From Thermohalobaculum sp039028795 (GTDB lineage: Bacteria; Pseudomonadota; Alphaproteobacteria; Rhodobacterales; Rhodobacteraceae), in assembly GCA_039028795.1 (NCBI GenBank), contig JBCCHJ010000010.1, positions 50,475 to 114,474 of the forward strand: a stretch of DNA of 64,000 bases, in the 5' to 3' direction. Numbering within the stretch: the first letter of the stretch is position 1; each line of letters starts with the position of its first letter. Of the stretch, positions 61,482 through 64,000 are shown in pieces. The notes beneath the pieces were generated by a model. That model was not told the DNA's origin, did no database searches, and worked only from the letters and a program-made list of their open reading frames with translations. Made by a program: the position numbers and the translations under genes.

Positions 61482-62306
61482 GTGACCTATCAAAAACCCG
61501 ACCGCTGGAAGGATCCTACGAACAAACTGTTCCCCCATCAGGTGGCCTTTACGGCCCCGCCTCACGACTTCGATGCAGCCCCCACGGATTTTCTGAAGAT
61601 CGCGCCGGAAGCGGTTGGCGTCCATGGGCGTATGCTGCATCTGACCGGGTACGAGCATGAATTGAAACAGCGCACTGACAACTTCCACCTTCTGGAGGAA
61701 TACGTCGAGTGCATGGCCAACAATGGCGTCGATGTCTGCGGTCAGGTCGGGTCGAACTGGGTCCACGCGGGCGGCAAGACTCCGGTCGACATCAAGGCTT
61801 TTCTAGACCGGGTGACCGACACTTACGAAACGCCTCTGCACATGGCCGGGTATTGCCTTGTCGAAGGGCTGCGCGAGCTCGGTGCGGAAAAGATTGCCCT
61901 GAACTCTGTTTATTACTGGCCAGACTGGCGCGACGGTATCGCCCGTTTCCTGCGCGATGCCGGGTTCGATCTGGTGCTGGCTGCAAACTTCGTCGACCTC
62001 GGATTCTTCGAAACTCAGGAACAGTGCAACGATTGCACCTGGATTTTCCCGGGCGACTTTGCGCAGGCGTCGATGGAGCGTCTTCTGGACCGCTCGGGTG
62101 ACGTAGATGCCATTGTCGTCAACGGCATGCCGAACTTCCGCCGCGCGGATGGCCTGCCGCAACGCATGATGTCCCGCGAAGTCGAGCTAGAAGCTTTTAC
62201 AGGCACGCCCATCGTGTCGTCGGACGCGGCGCTCTATTGGCGGATCATGAAGACACTCGGGATCAAACCGACCCGGCAACAAGGCCGCCTCCTCTCCACA
62301 CTCTAG
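61482..62306 (+). CDS. Asp/Glu racemase-superfamily protein (arylmalonate decarboxylase/maleate isomerase-like)
   Basis: 274 residues. Catalysis in this superfamily uses two cysteines; here Cys86 is in NNGVDVCGQVGSNW, but the second site reads IVVNGMPNFR with Gly215, so one nucleophile/acid is missing. The C-terminal PIVSSDAALYWRIMKTLGI block is typical. Known relatives are maleate isomerase (two Cys) and arylmalonate decarboxylase (one Cys, at the second site); this is the opposite pattern. GTG 61482 follows GGGGGAGGATC. Reaction unknown. Confidence 0.88.
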   Translation: MTYQKPDRWKDPTNKLFPHQVAFTAPPHDFDAAPTDFLKIAPEAVGVHGRMLHLTGYEHELKQRTDNFHLLEEYVECMANNGVDVCGQVGSNWVHAGGKTPVDIKAFLDRVTDTYETPLHMAGYCLVEGLRELGAEKIALNSVYYWPDWRDGIARFLRDAGFDLVLAANFVDLGFFETQEQCNDCTWIFPGDFAQASMERLLDRSGDVDAIVVNGMPNFRRADGLPQRMMSREVELEAFTGTPIVSSDAALYWRIMKTLGIKPTRQQGRLLSTL

Positions 62307-62316
62307 GACCACGATT

Positions 62317-63054
62317 ATGCCGAAGATCACCGCACTTTGGGCTGTGCCCCGGTCAACGTCGACCGCGTTCGAATGGATGATGCGGCAGCGTGGCGACATG
62401 ACGTGTTTCCACGAACCTTTCGGCGAGGCCTGGTATCAGGGTGAAGACCCGCTCTGGCCGCGGCTGACAGAGGATTCTGTCCGCACCCCGGGGCTGACCC
62501 TGGACGGCGTCCGTAAGATGCTGGAGGTCGAGGCAGCAAAAGGCTCGGTCTTCTCAAAAGACTTCCCGCACTATGTCGAACATATGTGGGATGACGCGCT
62601 CTATGATCTCTTCACGCACTCCTTCCTGGTCCGCGATCCGGCTAAAACTATCAGCTCCATGTATGACAAATGGCCCGATTTTCACGAGGCCGAGGTCGGC
62701 TTCGCAGAGCAGCGGGCCTTGTTCGACCGGCTGACGGATCGTTTTGGCGCACCACCCCCCGTGATCGACTCTGATGACCTTCTGGAAAACCCCGCTGGCA
62801 TCACCGAAGCCTGGTGTAACGCCGTGGGCATCCCCTTCATTGAAGGCGCCTTGTCGTGGGAGCCTGGCGCCCGGGACGAGGTCAGCTGGTGGGATGGCGG
62901 CGTTTTCCACGCCAACCTCCGCGACTCGGACGGATTGAAACCTCAGGCTCGGAAATACGTCGAAATCACCGACGCCCCCAACCGGGTGCAAGAGGTCCAT
63001 GCCCGCGTCCGCCCGCACTACGAACATCTCTATCAGTTCAGGATCACCGGATGA
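62317..63054 (+). CDS. Sulfotransferase-like protein
   Basis: 245 residues. PAPS-type loop WAVPRSTSTAFEWMM at 9-23, in the style of sulfotransferase-family proteins in catabolic clusters, and FLVRDPAKTISSMYDKWP as second motif. It is only distantly related to the tandem pair at 33 kb. It starts ten bases after the racemase-like gene. Real activity may be sulfation or may have been lost; nothing decides this. Confidence 0.88.
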   Translation: MPKITALWAVPRSTSTAFEWMMRQRGDMTCFHEPFGEAWYQGEDPLWPRLTEDSVRTPGLTLDGVRKMLEVEAAKGSVFSKDFPHYVEHMWDDALYDLFTHSFLVRDPAKTISSMYDKWPDFHEAEVGFAEQRALFDRLTDRFGAPPPVIDSDDLLENPAGITEAWCNAVGIPFIEGALSWEPGARDEVSWWDGGVFHANLRDSDGLKPQARKYVEITDAPNRVQEVHARVRPHYEHLYQFRITG

Positions 63055-63068
63055 TGACCTCACGCATT

Positions 63069-63124
63069 CTTCATCTGGCCAAAAATATCTCGAGAGCGCG
63101 AGAGCAGAGCTCTCGCCTTGGTCC
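63069..63124 (+). repeat. Dispersed hairpin repeat, copy C
   Basis: CTTCATCTGGCCAAAAATAT (63069-63088) then stem GCGAGAGC (63098-63105) / GCTCTCGC (63109-63116). Matches copies A and B. Lies between the sulfotransferase-like and enolase-like genes. Confidence 0.88.
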
Positions 63125-63151
63125 GCGGAAACAAACAGGGATCAACGTCAG

Positions 63152-63976
63152 ATGAAGATCACGTCCATCACCGTCTGGCAGCACGATCTTCCGTTGGCCG
63201 AGCCTTACTACCTCTCCGGTGGGCGCCTCAGGTTCGAAAACCTCGACGCCACGTTTGTTCAGATCGAAACCGATGCCGGGGTCACCGGGTGGGGCGAAGG
63301 CACGCCTTGGGGTGAGACATATCTGCCCGCCCATGGCCCTGGCATCCGTGCGGGGATCGAGACCATGGCCAATGCATTGATCGGCCAAGATCCGCGCAGT
63401 CTGAACCATATCGACCGGACGATGGACTTGGCCCTGCCCGGCCACCTCTACGCCAAGGCGCCGCTTGACATCGCCTGTTGGGACATCGCCGGTCAGGCTG
63501 CCGGGGTTCCGGTGTCGACCCTGCTGGGTGGCGCGTATCCCGATCCGGTCCCGGTCGCGTCGTCGATCTCTACTGGCACGCCGGAAGAGATGCTGGCTTT
63601 GATCAACAAATACCGGGCCCGCGGATATCGCGTGCATTCCGCCAAGGTCGGCGCCGACGTCGAAATGGATATCAAGCGCATCCGTTTCCTCGAAGAAAAT
63701 CGCCAGCCCGATGACCGTATCTTCTATGACGTCAACCGCGCCTGGACCCGGGCCGAGGCCGTGACCGTTATGAACGCCGTCGCGGATCTGCCGGTTGTCT
63801 TCGAACAGCCCTCTGAAACCTTGGACGATTGCGCTGCGATCCGCCGCCTGACCCGGTCTCCCATCGCTATAGATGAACGCCTGGAAACCGGGTCAGGCGG
63901 CGGATCGCAGCGCAATCGTCCAAGGTTTCAGAGGGCTGTTCGAAGACAACCGGCAGATCCGCGACGGCGTTCATAA
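63152..63976 (+). CDS. Enolase-superfamily enzyme (third copy), interrupted
   Basis: The first 245 codons (to about 63886) are a normal MR/MLE-group enzyme, most like the gene at 27428: capping domain, Lys165 (HSAKVGA), metal ligands Asp193 (FYDVNRA), Glu218 (VVFEQP) and Asp241 (AIDERLE). After that the DNA turns back on itself: the following bases repeat the preceding coding sequence in reverse complement, so the rest of the frame to 63976 is meaningless. The true gene should continue about 125 residues past this point, including the second catalytic Lys. Operon-like position after the racemase- and sulfotransferase-like genes. Confidence 0.8.
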   Translation: MKITSITVWQHDLPLAEPYYLSGGRLRFENLDATFVQIETDAGVTGWGEGTPWGETYLPAHGPGIRAGIETMANALIGQDPRSLNHIDRTMDLALPGHLYAKAPLDIACWDIAGQAAGVPVSTLLGGAYPDPVPVASSISTGTPEEMLALINKYRARGYRVHSAKVGADVEMDIKRIRFLEENRQPDDRIFYDVNRAWTRAEAVTVMNAVADLPVVFEQPSETLDDCAAIRRLTRSPIAIDERLETGSGGGSQRNRPRFQRAVRRQPADPRRRS

Positions 63977-64000
63977 CGGTCACGGCCTCGGCCCGGGTCC
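63744..64000. repeat. Perfect 114-base inverted repeat at the window end
   Basis: Bases 63744-63857 are the exact reverse complement of 63887-64000, with a 29-base spacer 63858-63886. The left arm and spacer are coding and normal for the enolase family; the right arm is not. The right arm may continue beyond the window. Such a fold-back inside a conserved gene is most easily explained as a chimeric or hairpin artefact. Confidence 0.97.

Noticed and set aside
1..64000. tRNA, rRNA, CRISPR, insertion sequence and phage genes
   Set aside because: Looked for by eye on both strands; no cloverleaf, repeat-spacer array, transposase or integrase motif was found. A tRNA scan could still reveal one I overlooked.
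63744..64000. Idea that the terminal palindrome is a mobile-element end or a replication structure
   Set aside because: The left arm is ordinary enzyme coding sequence in frame with the gene; no element features flank it. An artefact explains it with fewer assumptions.

Overview
The window looks like a chromosomal piece of a marine Rhodobacteraceae (Roseobacter-group) alphaproteobacterium close to the replication origin. The evidence is the gene content and order: hisS-hisZ-hisG, hisB-DUF2628-hisH, leuS-lptE-holA, parB-parA-rsmG-mnmG-mnmE-rho-hemJ-hemE, then an AT-rich origin-like gap, then ppsR-maf-aroE-coaE-dnaQ. A Rhodobacter-type porin, DUF3576 and TimA/Tim44-like proteins, and hairpin repeats of the kind common in this family agree. 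No rRNA, tRNA, CRISPR array, insertion sequence or phage gene was seen.

Layout. 1-4.9 kb: a family-5 (peptide/opine/nickel type) ABC importer operon whose first gene is cut by the window edge. 5.1-8.4 kb: hisS-hisZ-hisG. 8.4-15.3 kb: mixed small genes (EamA exporter, septation protein YciB, folK, NYN RNase-like protein, type-5 uracil-DNA glycosylase, SDR, a membrane-anchored TIR protein, cupin, DUF2147, YHS protein). 15.4-20.2 kb: histidine genes hisH/hisB and hslV-hslU split by a membrane protein gene. 20.4-26.2 kb: DUF3617-like protein, YaiI/DUF188, serine hydrolase, Smr, TimA, FxsA, SecB and an AAA ATPase. 26.3-29.6 kb: a minus-strand operon of a zinc/quinone-type dehydrogenase and two enolase-superfamily enzymes, one with a frameshift. 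29.8-36.6 kb: PBP1A, YggS, two tandem sulfotransferases, porin, DUF3576 lipoprotein. 36.9-53.4 kb: the conserved near-origin core with two parS sites and a putative oriC. 53.5-64 kb: an accessory catabolic region (SauS-like acylating aldehyde dehydrogenase, class III CoA-transferase, FAD/GcvT demethylase, RpiR regulator, Rieske oxygenase, HCCA-isomerase/DsbA-like protein, Asp/Glu-racemase-superfamily enzyme, sulfotransferase-like protein, third enolase-superfamily enzyme).

How parts may work together. The accessory region combines a quaternary-ammonium-type Rieske oxygenase (bridging Glu rather than Asp), a flavin N-demethylase with a folate-binding GcvT tail, and an enolase-fold epimerase/dehydratase. 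This resembles known betaine (glycine betaine, proline betaine, hydroxyproline betaine) demethylation pathways, but it carries extra genes (HCCA-isomerase-like, racemase-like, sulfotransferase-like, acylating aldehyde dehydrogenase, CoA-transferase) that I cannot place in a described pathway. It is the best candidate for undescribed biochemistry here.

Technical caution. The last 257 bases are a perfect 114-base inverted repeat around a 29-base spacer, cutting the third enolase gene inside its catalytic barrel. That looks like a fold-back assembly or amplification artefact. The single-base frameshift in the enolase gene near 27205 and the absent in-frame start codon of rsmG may be real or may be sequence errors.
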